Source: Chitinophagaceae bacterium
Lineage (GTDB): Bacteria > Bacteroidota > Bacteroidia > Chitinophagales > Chitinophagaceae
Assembly (NCBI GenBank): GCA_026785745.1
Contig: JAJAZO010000031.1
Location: 1 to 10,445 of the forward strand
Direction of reading: 5' to 3'
Length of the DNA: 10,445 bases
Part shown: positions 1 to 5,962 of the stretch, piece by piece
Position numbering within the stretch: position 1 is the first letter of the stretch
How the letters are laid out: each line of letters begins with the position of its first letter
Translations under genes and position numbers: made by a program
The notes under the pieces: generated by a model
The model's database searches: none
What the model saw: the letters and a program-made list of their open reading frames with translations, nothing else
Told to the model about the DNA's origin: nothing

Positions 1-154
1 ACCACGATAAGGTATTTCAATGGTTTTGCCCTCCGAGGCACGGTATTCAGCAACACCACTGGCATATTTTTCCATCGCTGTTTCCGAACTCATTCCATAA
101 AATTGTTTGTACTTACTTCCATCTTCTTTCTCTACTAACTGGCCGCCACTTTCT
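1..154 (-). pseudogene. guaC: GMP reductase, C-terminal fragment cut off by the IS and running off the window
   Basis: The minus strand reads open from the IS boundary to base 1, giving about 51 residues. They include [34 protein letters not shown] and IEIPYRG. These are the hallmark C-terminal segments of the eukaryote-like GMP reductase, which converts GMP to IMP with NADPH. In that family the YRASEGK segment forms part of the nucleotide and active-site region. The N-terminal two-thirds, with the barrel core and the catalytic Cys loop, should lie just 5' of the ESGG segment, but the IS end is there instead and guaC does not resume beyond it. The copy seen here therefore cannot encode a working enzyme. 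The family assignment is strong because several motifs occur in the right order. The 3' end lies outside the window. The fragment could also reflect an assembly join rather than a real disruption. Confidence 0.85.
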
Positions 155-172
155 TCCTGACTTCCGCATTTT
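155..172 (+). repeat. IS left terminal inverted repeat
   Basis: TCCTGACTTCCGCATTTT, matching the reverse complement of the right end (TCCTGACTTCCTCATTTT) at 17 of 18 positions. The match stops at both borders of this block, which sets the IS boundary. Confidence 0.85.
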
Positions 173-238
173 TTTTCTTGTAAAAAAACAGTTTTTGATT
201 AGCAACGAGTTAGGTGCTTTTTCGGGTTGTTTTTGGGT

Positions 239-258
239 GTTAAAAGAGTTTTTTTAAC
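239..258 (+). promoter_or_regulatory. hairpin in the transposase leader
   Basis: GTTAAAA (239-245) and TTTTAAC (252-258) can pair around a six-base loop, eight bases before the transposase ATG. The 15-mer TTTTGGGTGTTAAAA at 231-245, which includes the left arm, recurs in direct orientation at 1769-1783 across the transposase stop codon. A leader hairpin could limit translation from outside transcripts, as in other IS elements. That role is inference, and no clear ribosome-binding site is visible. Confidence 0.4.
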
Positions 259-266
259 TTCCGGTA

Positions 267-1781
267 ATGTATATCAGGAAGATAAAAAATTCCAACGGTA
301 AGACCTATGTTCAGGTGATAGATAAAAGTTCGGGTAAGTATAAGGTGATAAAAAGTATGGGAGGCAGCGTTCATTCAAAACAGGTAGCTGATTTGGTAGA
401 GCAAGGCCAGCAATGGATTAAAAGACAAACAGGCCGATTGGATTTTGATTTTACCAATGAAGAACAACTTTTTGAAAAAGTTTTTAACTGCATAGACCGC
501 CTGGAACTGAGAGGTCTGGAACTTTTGCTGGGAAAAATATTTGATGAGATTGGTTTCAATAAAATAAAAGACGATATTTTCAGGCAATTGGTTATTTACC
601 GTATAGCTTTCCCCAAAAGCAAGCTAAAAACTACAGAGTATTTGTATCGCTATCAGCATATTGACTGGAACGAGGATAGGCTGTATCGTTACATGGACAA
701 ACTTCATTTTACGCAAAAAGAAAAAGTACAGCAGATTAGTTATGCCCATACGCTGCAAATACTGGGTAACGATATGTGCATGGCCTTCTATGATGTCACT
801 ACCCTTTATTTTGAAATAGATGATGAAGATGAATTGCGAAGAACCGGTTTTTCCAAAGAAGGCAAACATCAAAATCCACAGATTGTATTGGGCTTGCTGG
901 TCAGCAAAAACGGTTATCCGCTGGCCTATGATATTTTTGAGGGTAATAAATTTGAAGGGCATACCATGCTCCCCGTCATTGAAGCATTCAGGGAGCGATA
1001 CGGGCTTGATAAACTGGTGATAATAGCTGATTCGGGGCTGATGTCGAAAAACAACATAGAGCAGCTTCAGCAAAAGCACTATGAGTTTATTATTGGTGCA
1101 AGAATAAAAAATGAAACCCTGGAAATACAAAATAGGATACTTTCATTGCAATTAAAAAATGGACAAAGCACCACCATCAATAAAGGCGGTTTAAAACTCA
1201 TTATAACTTATACTGACAGCCGGGCTAAAAAAGATTCCTATAACAGAGAAAAGGGCATTAGAAAGTTGGAAAAGCAAATAGGCAAAGGCAAGCTTACCAA
1301 AGCAGCCATCAACAAAAGAGGGTATAATAAGTTTTTAAAAATGGAGGGAGAAATAAATCTCAGTATTGACAGCGAAAAAATAAAACAGGACAGTTGCTGG
1401 GATGGGCTGAAAGGATATATTACCAATACTACCCTGAGCAATGACGAGGCAATAGAAAACTACCGGCAACTCTGGCACATTGAAAAGGCATTCCGGATAT
1501 CAAAAACAGAGTTGAAGGTAAGGCCAATTTATCACAGGCTGCCACGCAGGATAGAAGCACACATTTGCCTATCTTTTGCAGCTTATAAAGTGTACAAAGA
1601 ATTGGAGCGGCAACTCATAGAAAAGAAATCATCCATCAGTATAACCAAGGCTATTGAAATAGCAGAAAATATTTTTGAGATTCAAATGGAGACTCCGTTT
1701 ACCAAAGAAAAAATAAAACGACTCCTGCTTTTAACCGATGAACAAAAACTATTAGCCCAAATGTTCAATTTTGGGTGTTAA
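267..1781 (+). CDS. IS1634-like family DDE transposase
   Basis: A 504-residue transposase that would cut and move the element by acting on its terminal inverted repeats. The probable catalytic triad is visible: Asp176 in FYDVTTLYFE, Asp255 in VIIADSGLMS, and Glu406 in YRQLWHIEKAFRISK. In the last motif Tyr399, Arg400, Glu406 and Lys413 resemble the YREK signature of the IS4 superfamily. The long stretch between the second Asp and the Glu, about 150 residues, fits the beta-strand insertion of this group. The N-terminus (MYIRKIKNSNGKTYVQV) is a typical start for these proteins. Length and frame are intact, so the gene is likely functional. The ATG follows a weakly conserved leader, and no strong promoter was recognised. 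The family assignment is from memory of the motifs; IS1634 versus a close IS4 relative is not certain. Confidence 0.88.
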   Translation: MYIRKIKNSNGKTYVQVIDKSSGKYKVIKSMGGSVHSKQVADLVEQGQQWIKRQTGRLDFDFTNEEQLFEKVFNCIDRLELRGLELLLGKIFDEIGFNKIKDDIFRQLVIYRIAFPKSKLKTTEYLYRYQHIDWNEDRLYRYMDKLHFTQKEKVQQISYAHTLQILGNDMCMAFYDVTTLYFEIDDEDELRRTGFSKEGKHQNPQIVLGLLVSKNGYPLAYDIFEGNKFEGHTMLPVIEAFRERYGLDKLVIIADSGLMSKNNIEQLQQKHYEFIIGARIKNETLEIQNRILSLQLKNGQSTTINKGGLKLIITYTDSRAKKDSYNREKGIRKLEKQIGKGKLTKAAINKRGYNKFLKMEGEINLSIDSEKIKQDSCWDGLKGYITNTTLSNDEAIENYRQLWHIEKAFRISKTELKVRPIYHRLPRRIEAHICLSFAAYKVYKELERQLIEKKSSISITKAIEIAENIFEIQMETPFTKEKIKRLLLLTDEQKLLAQMFNFGC

Positions 1782-1797
1782 AATGAGGAAGTCAGGA
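1780..1797 (-). repeat. IS right terminal inverted repeat
   Basis: This is the inverted partner of 155-172 with one mismatch (T for G at repeat position 12). It begins inside the TAA stop codon of the transposase (1779-1781), so only 16 bases lie between the stop and the IS end. Read on the minus strand, it supplies about the last 15 codons of the open frame that begins in the neighbouring restriction-modification remnant. Confidence 0.85.
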
Positions 1798-2054
1798 GCT
1801 TTTTTAGTATCTATTACACATAAAAATGGAGGAACATCTTCTCCTTTATTTAAAGCCTGTTGTACATAGTGCATTAATTGGGTAAACATGGCATAGGTAG
1901 AGTTCTTACCCGTATCTTTTGCTTCAAACCAAATTTCTTTAGTTTGAATATCAATCAGGTTTTTAGAATACCCTTTTAAACCCAGTGCTTTTATATATGC
2001 GTCTTTTACATCTTCCTCACTTCTTGCTTGCAGCAATTTTTCATAAAGGCTCAT
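1798..2054 (-). pseudogene. N-terminal remnant of a putative restriction-modification enzyme (type IIG or N6-methylase-like)
   Basis: The first 85 codons of a minus-strand gene, starting MSLYEKLLQARSEEDVKDAY and breaking off at VIDTKKA where the IS begins. Another 15 codons read through the IS end, to about 1755, before a stop; they are not part of the original protein. The residues resemble the start of Bacteroidota proteins I associate with class I DNA methylase or fused restriction-modification enzymes (FTQLMHYVQQALNKGEDVPPFLCVID). Asp35, followed by Glu44-Ala-Lys46 on a hydrophobic strand (IWFEAK), has the spacing of a PD-(D/E)xK nuclease core. The methylase domain itself is absent, so the functional name is tentative. 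The N-terminal start is convincing: ATG at 2054 and nothing coding upstream. Confidence 0.6.
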
Positions 2055-2157
2055 ACTTTCTTTTTTGAGACAGCGTTTTGTATTACAATAATTTGAAATG
2101 AAGATACTTCAAAGGGGGAATAAAACTTTCGAAATGCTGATACTTCGACAAGCTCAG

Positions 2158-2227
2158 TAGACCCGATAGCTATCGGGTTACCGAAGGATGAGGAGTGTGC
2201 AGCCTGCCTACATAAAATTTCGGCAGG
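2158..2227 (+). repeat. composite palindromic repeat, copy 1
   Basis: Contains the perfect 18-bp palindrome ACCCGATAGCTATCGGGT (2161-2178), then about 24 bases, then a CCTGCC (2203-2208) / GGCAGG (2222-2227) hairpin. A second copy in the opposite orientation lies at 4181-4252. The outer 24 bases (2158-2181) are identical between copies when one is reverse-complemented, the linker matches at about 12 of 18 positions, and the CCTGCC hairpin is in the same relative place. It therefore looks like a dispersed REP-like element rather than a chance palindrome. Confidence 0.7.
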
Positions 2228-2245
2228 TAAATTGGGCTAATACAA

Positions 2246-2336
2246 GATTCCTCCTTCGTCGGAATGACAATACACCTGAGTCGCAATGACAATAATTCCT
2301 TCGTCGGAATGCTATACCTCCTATCGTCGGTATGAC
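2246..2336. repeat. four-unit tandem array of short hairpins
   Basis: Four units of 22-24 bases: 2246-2268, 2269-2290, 2291-2312 and 2313-2336, sharing the pattern ...TCGTCGGAATGAC. Units 1 and 3 carry arms ATTCC and GGAAT (2247-2251/2261-2265 and 2295-2299/2306-2310). Unit 4 carries ATACC and GGTAT (2314-2318/2329-2333), so both arms changed together. Unit 2 (CACCTGAGTCGCAATGAC) has lost the pairing. The pattern resembles the GTCATTCCGACGAAGG type of intergenic repeat found in Bacteroidota genomes. Confidence 0.7.
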
Positions 2337-2395
2337 ATTCCCCCTTCTTTCTTAAAAGCTTTGCCGCTGCCAGTGTTTGCAACCGCTGACGGGGC

Positions 2396-2424
2396 AAAAA
2401 AAATCCCACCAGTTGGCAGGATTT
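2396..2424 (-). terminator. intrinsic terminator after atpA
   Basis: On the minus strand a stem begins AAATCC and closes GGATTT (2401-2424), with inner pairs through two wobble pairs and an AACT loop. The stem merges into a run of eight T (2396-2403). It sits 27 bases past the atpA stop codon and ends the atp operon before the repeat region. Confidence 0.85.
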
Positions 2425-2451
2425 AAAATCAGCTATTATACATTACTATAC

Positions 2452-4029
2452 TTATTTGTATTGCGGTATTATTCCATTCGCCAGTTCTACCATTTTCTTA
2501 ATACCATCTTCCGGCAGGTTTCCTTTTTTAAACTCCGCCATTACATCCGGTAGTTTGTTGTCCATTTCCATTAAGAAATGTTCTTCAAACTCTTTTACCC
2601 TTTTAACCGCTACGTTTTTCAATAAACCATTTGTACCAAGATAGATGATGGCTACCTGCTTCTCCACTGCAAATGGTGAATATTGTGGTTGCTTTAATAT
2701 CTCTACATTTCTGGCACCTTTATCAATTACGTTCTTGGTAGCAGCATCAAGGTCGCCACCAAATTTTGAGAAGGCTTCCAGCTCCCGGTAAAGTGCCTGG
2801 TCCAATTTCAACGTACCGGCAACTTTTTTCATTGATTTAATCTGTGCATTACCACCCACACGACTTACAGAAATACCAACGTTAATAGCAGGACGGATAC
2901 CTGAAAGGAACAGGTTCGACTCAAGGAATATCTGACCGTCTGTAATGGAGATTACGTTGGTAGGGATATAAGCTGATACATCACCGGCCTGTGTTTCGAT
3001 GATAGGCAGGGCTGTTAATGAACCACCACCCTTTATCAAATGCCTGATACTGTCGGGAACATCGTTCATATTTTTAGCCACCCCATCATCACTGATAACT
3101 TTAGCAGCTCTTTCCAGCAAACGGCTATGCAGATAGAATACATCACCCGGATAAGCTTCACGACCCGGAGGACGGCGCAGCAACAAAGACACTTCACGAT
3201 AAGCCACGGCTTGTTTAGAAAGATCATCATAGATAATCAATGCAGGACGACCGGTATCACGGAAGAATTCTCCGATAGCAGCACCGGCAAATGGTGCATA
3301 GAACTGCAACGGTGCAGGGTCTGATGCAGAAGCTGCAACGATGATAGTGTACTCCATAGCACCAGCATCCGCCAATGTTTGCATCACTCCGGCAATAGTA
3401 GAAGCTTTCTGGCCGATCGCCACATATATACAATAAACAGGTTTGCCTGCTGCAAAAAATTCTCTTTGGTTAATGATAGTATCAACCGCAATCGCTGTTT
3501 TACCAGTTTGACGGTCACCAATGATCAACTCTCTTTGTCCACGGCCAATCGGAATCATCGCATCAATGGCTTTGATACCAGTTTGCAATGGTTCTTTTAC
3601 CGGCTCCCGGAAGATAACACCCGGTGCTTTTCTTTCCAATGGCATTTCATATAATTCGCCGGTGATGGGTCCTTTACCATCAATGGGATTACCCAATGTA
3701 TTTACCACACGGCCTACCATTACTTCGCCTACTTTGATAGAAGCGATTTGTCCGGTACGTTTCACTTTTGACCCTTCTTTGATGCCTTTACTTTCTCCCA
3801 TCAATACCACACCCACATTATCTTCTTCCAGGTTCAAAGCGATAGCTTTTACACCGCTTTCAAATTCTACCAGTTCACCATAGCGAACATTGCCCAATCC
3901 ATATACCCGGGCAATACCATCACCCACTTGCAACACGGTACCCACTTCTTCAAGGTCTGCATTGGCGTTAAAGTTGCTTAACTGCTGGCGCAGTATCGCT
4001 GATATTTCATCTGGTTTAATCTCTGCCAT
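2452..4029 (-). CDS. atpA: ATP synthase F1 subunit alpha
   Basis: Subunit alpha of F1, the non-catalytic nucleotide-binding partner of beta in the alpha3-beta3 head on the cytoplasmic side of the membrane. From the start chosen here it is 525 residues, the usual size. The N-terminal beta-barrel contains [15 protein letters not shown]. The P-loop is GDRQTGKT (171-178), the Walker B strand is LIIYDDLS (264-271), and the alpha signature [14 protein letters not shown] (380-393) holds Arg390, the arginine that reaches into the beta active site. I use the ATG at 4029 ([17 protein letters not shown]), which matches known N-termini. An in-frame ATG at 4071 would add 14 unlike residues ([14 protein letters not shown]) and starts inside a hairpin. 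It is the last gene of the operon, 348 bases after atpH. No TAnnTTTG box was found in that spacer, so it is probably transcribed by readthrough. Confidence 0.98.
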   Translation of the reverse strand: MAEIKPDEISAILRQQLSNFNANADLEEVGTVLQVGDGIARVYGLGNVRYGELVEFESGVKAIALNLEEDNVGVVLMGESKGIKEGSKVKRTGQIASIKVGEVMVGRVVNTLGNPIDGKGPITGELYEMPLERKAPGVIFREPVKEPLQTGIKAIDAMIPIGRGQRELIIGDRQTGKTAIAVDTIINQREFFAAGKPVYCIYVAIGQKASTIAGVMQTLADAGAMEYTIIVAASASDPAPLQFYAPFAGAAIGEFFRDTGRPALIIYDDLSKQAVAYREVSLLLRRPPGREAYPGDVFYLHSRLLERAAKVISDDGVAKNMNDVPDSIRHLIKGGGSLTALPIIETQAGDVSAYIPTNVISITDGQIFLESNLFLSGIRPAINVGISVSRVGGNAQIKSMKKVAGTLKLDQALYRELEAFSKFGGDLDAATKNVIDKGARNVEILKQPQYSPFAVEKQVAIIYLGTNGLLKNVAVKRVKEFEEHFLMEMDNKLPDVMAEFKKGNLPEDGIKKMVELANGIIPQYK

Positions 4030-4107
4030 ATTATTTTGTTTTATCGTTTTATTGTTCCCCATCTCCGCCAATCGGCGAAGGGTTCAGGAAAATTCCTGTT
4101 TTATATG

Positions 4108-4140
4108 AAAGTCTCAGGGGGATGAGACCTTTTATTTTTT
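4108..4140 (+). other. terminator-shaped hairpin facing away from the operon
   Basis: AAAGTCTCA (4108-4116) pairs with TGAGACCTT (4123-4131, one wobble pair) around GGGGGA, and T-rich sequence follows at 4129-4140. It has the form of an intrinsic terminator for plus-strand transcripts, although no plus-strand gene is present. On the operon strand the stem comes after the A-run and has no U-tract, so it should act only as a hairpin. Confidence 0.45.
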
Positions 4141-4180
4141 TGTTTTACCAGCAACTGTGCTACTATCATCTTCGTTGCGC

Positions 4181-4252
4181 CTGTCCGCCGTACAACTTTG
4201 GCAGGCGGGTCGCACATTTCATCGTTCTGTAACCCGATAGCTATCGGGTCTA
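4181..4252 (-). repeat. composite palindromic repeat, copy 2 (inverted)
   Basis: This is the inverted partner of 2158-2227. Bases 4229-4252 are the exact reverse complement of 2158-2181, including the 18-bp palindrome at 4232-4249. Reading on along the minus strand, a GATGAnnnGTG-like linker and a CCTGCC-containing hairpin follow in the same order as in copy 1. The hairpin arms have changed to CCGCC/GGCGG (4185-4189/4204-4208). The two copies bracket atpA. Confidence 0.7.
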
Positions 4253-4265
4253 TTCACCAATTGTT

Positions 4266-4353
4266 GAACCCCTACTGGGTTCTTAATACATTCCAATTTT
4301 TCCTTGCTCCGGGTTTCACCCGGAGCTACCTACATGTAACCCCTATCGGGGTT
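4266..4353. repeat. two related AACCCCTA hairpins with a GC-rich hairpin between them
   Basis: GAACCC-ctact-GGGTTC (4266-4282) and AACCCC-tatc-GGGGTT (4338-4353) share the core AACCCCTAnnGGG and look like copies of one element. Between them lies a perfect nine-pair stem with a three-base loop, GCTCCGGGT-ttc-ACCCGGAGC (4306-4326). This is the most stable-looking hairpin of the spacer. Confidence 0.65.
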
Positions 4354-4380
4354 TCCCTATTCACTACTCACTATTCACTA
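4353..4380 (-). repeat. seven-base tandem repeat at the atpH stop codon
   Basis: On the minus strand four units run TAGTGAA, TAGTGAG, TAGTGAA, TAGGGAA. The first three bases of the first unit (4378-4380) are the TAG stop codon of atpH. Confidence 0.75.
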
Positions 4381-4941
4381 TCTCACTTTATAAATAAAGT
4401 CGTTGTTCTCAAATTGTTTGGCGATGGCCTTCAAATCGTAAGATATGCTGGCATCAATCAGTTTGTCTCCCGCCTGTAATACAAATCCTCCAATAATATC
4501 AGCATCCACCTTTTCTTCCAGTTCTACATTTTGAAAACCTGCTGATTGCTTTATCTGCCCAATAATTGCATTTCTAACTGCATCAGAGATAGGAGTAGCC
4601 GTTGTCAGCTTAATGGTTTGAATATTTTTCTTCTCTTTATATGCGGCAATAAAAGCCTGGCTTATTTCCGGCAAATTACTTTCACGGCCTTTTGTAATAA
4701 GTAACCTGTTGAAAGCAGCAGTCATTTCGCTGATGTTACCGGCAGTTACAGCTTCTAATATTTTTTTCTTTGTATCGCCTTGAATAATCGGGCTGCGCAA
4801 CAGGTTTACAAAATCCCGGTTGCTTTTGCAAACCCCATTCAACCATTGCATATCTGCAAACACTTTTTCCAACTCACCCTTTTCAATGGCAAGATCAATC
4901 AGTGATTTGGCGTATCTCGTTGCTAAACGTGGATTAGGCAT
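4378..4941 (-). CDS. atpH: ATP synthase F1 subunit delta
   Basis: Subunit delta (the OSCP counterpart) ties the top of the alpha3-beta3 head to the peripheral b stalk. At 187 residues it is a normal length. The N-terminal helical domain begins MPNPRLATRYAKSLIDLA, the usual opening with the conserved Arg-Tyr-Ala. It contains VNLLRSPIIQGDTKKKIL near residues 45-62 and FNRLLITKGRESNLPEI near 77-93, all family hallmarks. The C-terminal domain has the DADIIGGFVLQAGDKLIDASI stretch near 146-166, which contacts subunit b. It lies between atpF (82 bases upstream) and atpA in the operon. The stop codon belongs to a seven-base tandem repeat, and the last residues (NDFIYKVR) may have been shaped by it. 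Confidence 0.95.
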   Translation of the reverse strand: MPNPRLATRYAKSLIDLAIEKGELEKVFADMQWLNGVCKSNRDFVNLLRSPIIQGDTKKKILEAVTAGNISEMTAAFNRLLITKGRESNLPEISQAFIAAYKEKKNIQTIKLTTATPISDAVRNAIIGQIKQSAGFQNVELEEKVDADIIGGFVLQAGDKLIDASISYDLKAIAKQFENNDFIYKVR

Positions 4942-5023
4942 ATTCTTAAGCTTCGAGCCGTGAGTTTCGGGTTTCGAGCCGGAGCGACTTAACTCGCAAC
5001 TCGTAGCTAACTCATAGCTGTTT
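4942..5023 (-). repeat. low-complexity GAGTT/CTCGAA spacer between atpF and atpH
   Basis: On the minus strand the spacer contains GAGTT three times (GAGTTAGCTAC, GAGTTGC, GAGTTAAG) and then CTCGAAACCCGAAACTC and GGCTCGAAG. It is a wordy, non-coding repeat tract. There is no frame conservation and no obvious hairpin of good quality. Confidence 0.5.
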
Positions 5024-5518
5024 TTAATTCATTTTTACTCCACCAACCAGCCCTTTAATATGTGCTTCCTGGGCTTCTTTGTTAGCTAATTCTTTTCTCA
5101 GCACTTTTTCACTTACTTCAATTACCAGCTTACCTACCTGGTTTTTTACATCTGTCAAGGCAGCCATTTTCTGTGCATTGATAGCAGCCTGCGTTTCAGT
5201 CAATATTTTATTGGCTTCCACTTTTGCCTGTTCTTTTGCTTCGTTGATGATCCTGTCTTTTGTTTCTCTTGCTTCTTTCAGCAATATTGCTCTTTCTTCA
5301 CGGGCCGTAGCCAGCAAAGCTTCATTTTCATTCTTCATCTGTGCCATCTCAGCTTTTACTTTTTCAGCGGTAGCCAGAGATTCTGCAATTGATTCTTCTC
5401 TCTTCTTCAAACCGCCAACAATAGCAGGCCAGGCGAATTTTTTAAGTATAAAAAATACGATAAGGAAAGCCAGCATTGTCCAGATAAGCAAACCAAATGA
5501 TGGTGTAAGTAATTGCAT
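5024..5518 (-). CDS. atpF: ATP synthase Fo subunit b
   Basis: Subunit b forms the peripheral stator stalk that holds the F1 head still against the rotating c-ring. At 164 residues it is a normal length. One N-terminal membrane helix (about residues 5-27, FGLLIWTMLAFLIVFFILKKF) is followed by the conserved WPAIVGGLKKREESIAE hinge. A long charged helix then runs from about 40 to 140, rich in Glu, Lys and Ala, as expected of the b coiled coil. The C-terminus (VIEVSEKVLRKEL near 130-145) is the delta-binding part. It lies 171 bases after atpE and 82 before atpH. No TAnnTTTG promoter was convincing in the upstream spacer. Confidence 0.96.
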   Translation of the reverse strand: MQLLTPSFGLLIWTMLAFLIVFFILKKFAWPAIVGGLKKREESIAESLATAEKVKAEMAQMKNENEALLATAREERAILLKEARETKDRIINEAKEQAKVEANKILTETQAAINAQKMAALTDVKNQVGKLVIEVSEKVLRKELANKEAQEAHIKGLVGGVKMN

Positions 5519-5626
5519 AAAACGAGTTTGATATTTTCTTTATTTGAGTATTGATTTACTGAAAGTTTAGCATTAGTTTTCTAAAAATTCAACCACTATA
5601 CTCCAAATCAATTTTCTATAAAAGCC

Positions 5627-5641
5627 CTTCAACAGGCTCAG
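5627..5641. repeat. CTTCRACARGCTCAG motif
   Basis: CTTCAACAGGCTCAG here matches CTTCGACAAGCTCAG at 2143-2157 in 13 of 15 bases. This word recurs in intergenic repeats of Bacteroidota. With its neighbours it forms a weak CCCT/AGGG stem in the atpE-atpF spacer. Confidence 0.5.
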
Positions 5642-5643
5642 GG

Positions 5644-5689
5644 TTAAAAACTGCATCCTCCGCCCTGTGCATTGGATGCAGTAGTTTTT

Positions 5690-5691
<2 letters not shown>
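5644..5691. terminator. terminator-like hairpin directly after atpE
   Basis: CTGCATCC (5651-5658) and GGATGCAG (5674-5681) form a perfect eight-pair stem with a 15-base loop. On the operon strand it starts nine bases after the atpE stop codon and is followed by TTTTTAA (5644-5650). On the plus strand it is followed by seven T (5685-5691), so it has a bidirectional form. With atpF, atpH and atpA still to come, it would have to be leaky, or act as a 3' stabiliser of an atpB-atpE message. Confidence 0.7.

Positions 5692-5962
<271 letters not shown>

Larger units (their letters stand above)
155..1797 (+). mobile_element. IS1634-like insertion sequence, about 1.64 kb, apparently intact
   Basis: The element is bounded by near-perfect 18-bp terminal inverted repeats (155-172 and 1780-1797, 17 of 18 matching). 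It carries one full-length transposase gene. The right repeat overlaps the transposase stop codon, a compact layout typical of IS elements. The bases just outside the two ends (left ...ACTTTCT, right GCTTTTTTAG...) do not form a direct repeat, and the flanking coding sequences belong to different genes. Transposition alone would have left a target duplication and two halves of the same gene. The family name rests on the transposase; the ends were not compared with reference elements. Confidence 0.85.
2055..2451. other. non-coding region between the disrupted gene and atpA, rich in repeats
   Basis: About 400 bases without a credible gene. In order on the plus strand it holds an AT-rich stretch that is probably the upstream region of the disrupted gene, a CTTCGACAAGCTCAG motif (2143-2157), a composite palindromic repeat (2158-2227), four short hairpin units in tandem (2246-2336), a stretch without recognised features (2337-2395), and the atp operon terminator (2396-2424). 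A CTTCG (2143-2147) and CGAAG (2182-2186) pair could enclose the central palindrome. The only open frame of any length here runs across the repeats and shows no family resemblance. Confidence 0.7.
4030..4377. other. long atpH-atpA spacer packed with palindromes
   Basis: 348 bases with no credible gene, where most bacteria have a few tens at this junction. Inverted pairs seen: 4063-4069/4074-4080, 4085-4090/4093-4098, 4108-4116/4123-4131, 4185-4189/4204-4208, 4232-4249 (perfect palindrome), 4266-4271/4277-4282, 4306-4314/4318-4326 and 4338-4343/4348-4353. A seven-base tandem repeat then runs into the atpH stop codon. The cluster may stabilise or partly terminate the transcript between atpH and atpA, or may simply be a landing zone for REP-like elements. 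Confidence 0.75.

Noticed and set aside
624..1130. 168-residue minus-strand open frame inside the transposase
   Set aside because: It is antisense to the transposase motifs FYDVTT and IADSG and shows no protein-family features.
145..1807. Target-site duplication around the IS
   Set aside because: The flanks ACTTTCT and GCTTTTT are both T-rich but do not match at the IS borders, even after shifting the boundary by one or two bases.
2246..2336. Short CRISPR array
   Set aside because: Units are 22-24 bases with no separate unique spacers, each unit carries its own partial palindrome, and no cas genes are present. It is a tandem intergenic repeat.
2170..2409. 79-residue minus-strand open frame
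   Set aside because: It runs through the hairpin array, the composite repeat and the terminator, and has no family resemblance.
4030..4071. Longer atpA start adding 14 residues ([14 protein letters not shown])
   Set aside because: The extension does not resemble known alpha N-termini, its ATG lies inside a hairpin, and [17 protein letters not shown] at 4029 matches the family start and length.
3040..4108. Several plus-strand open frames opposite atpA
   Set aside because: They are antisense to a strongly conserved gene, low in recognisable motifs, and explained by the codon pattern of atpA.
5519..5650. A separate promoter for atpF
   Set aside because: No exact TAnnTTTG box with a suitable -33 element was seen; TAAACTTTC has the wrong spacing.
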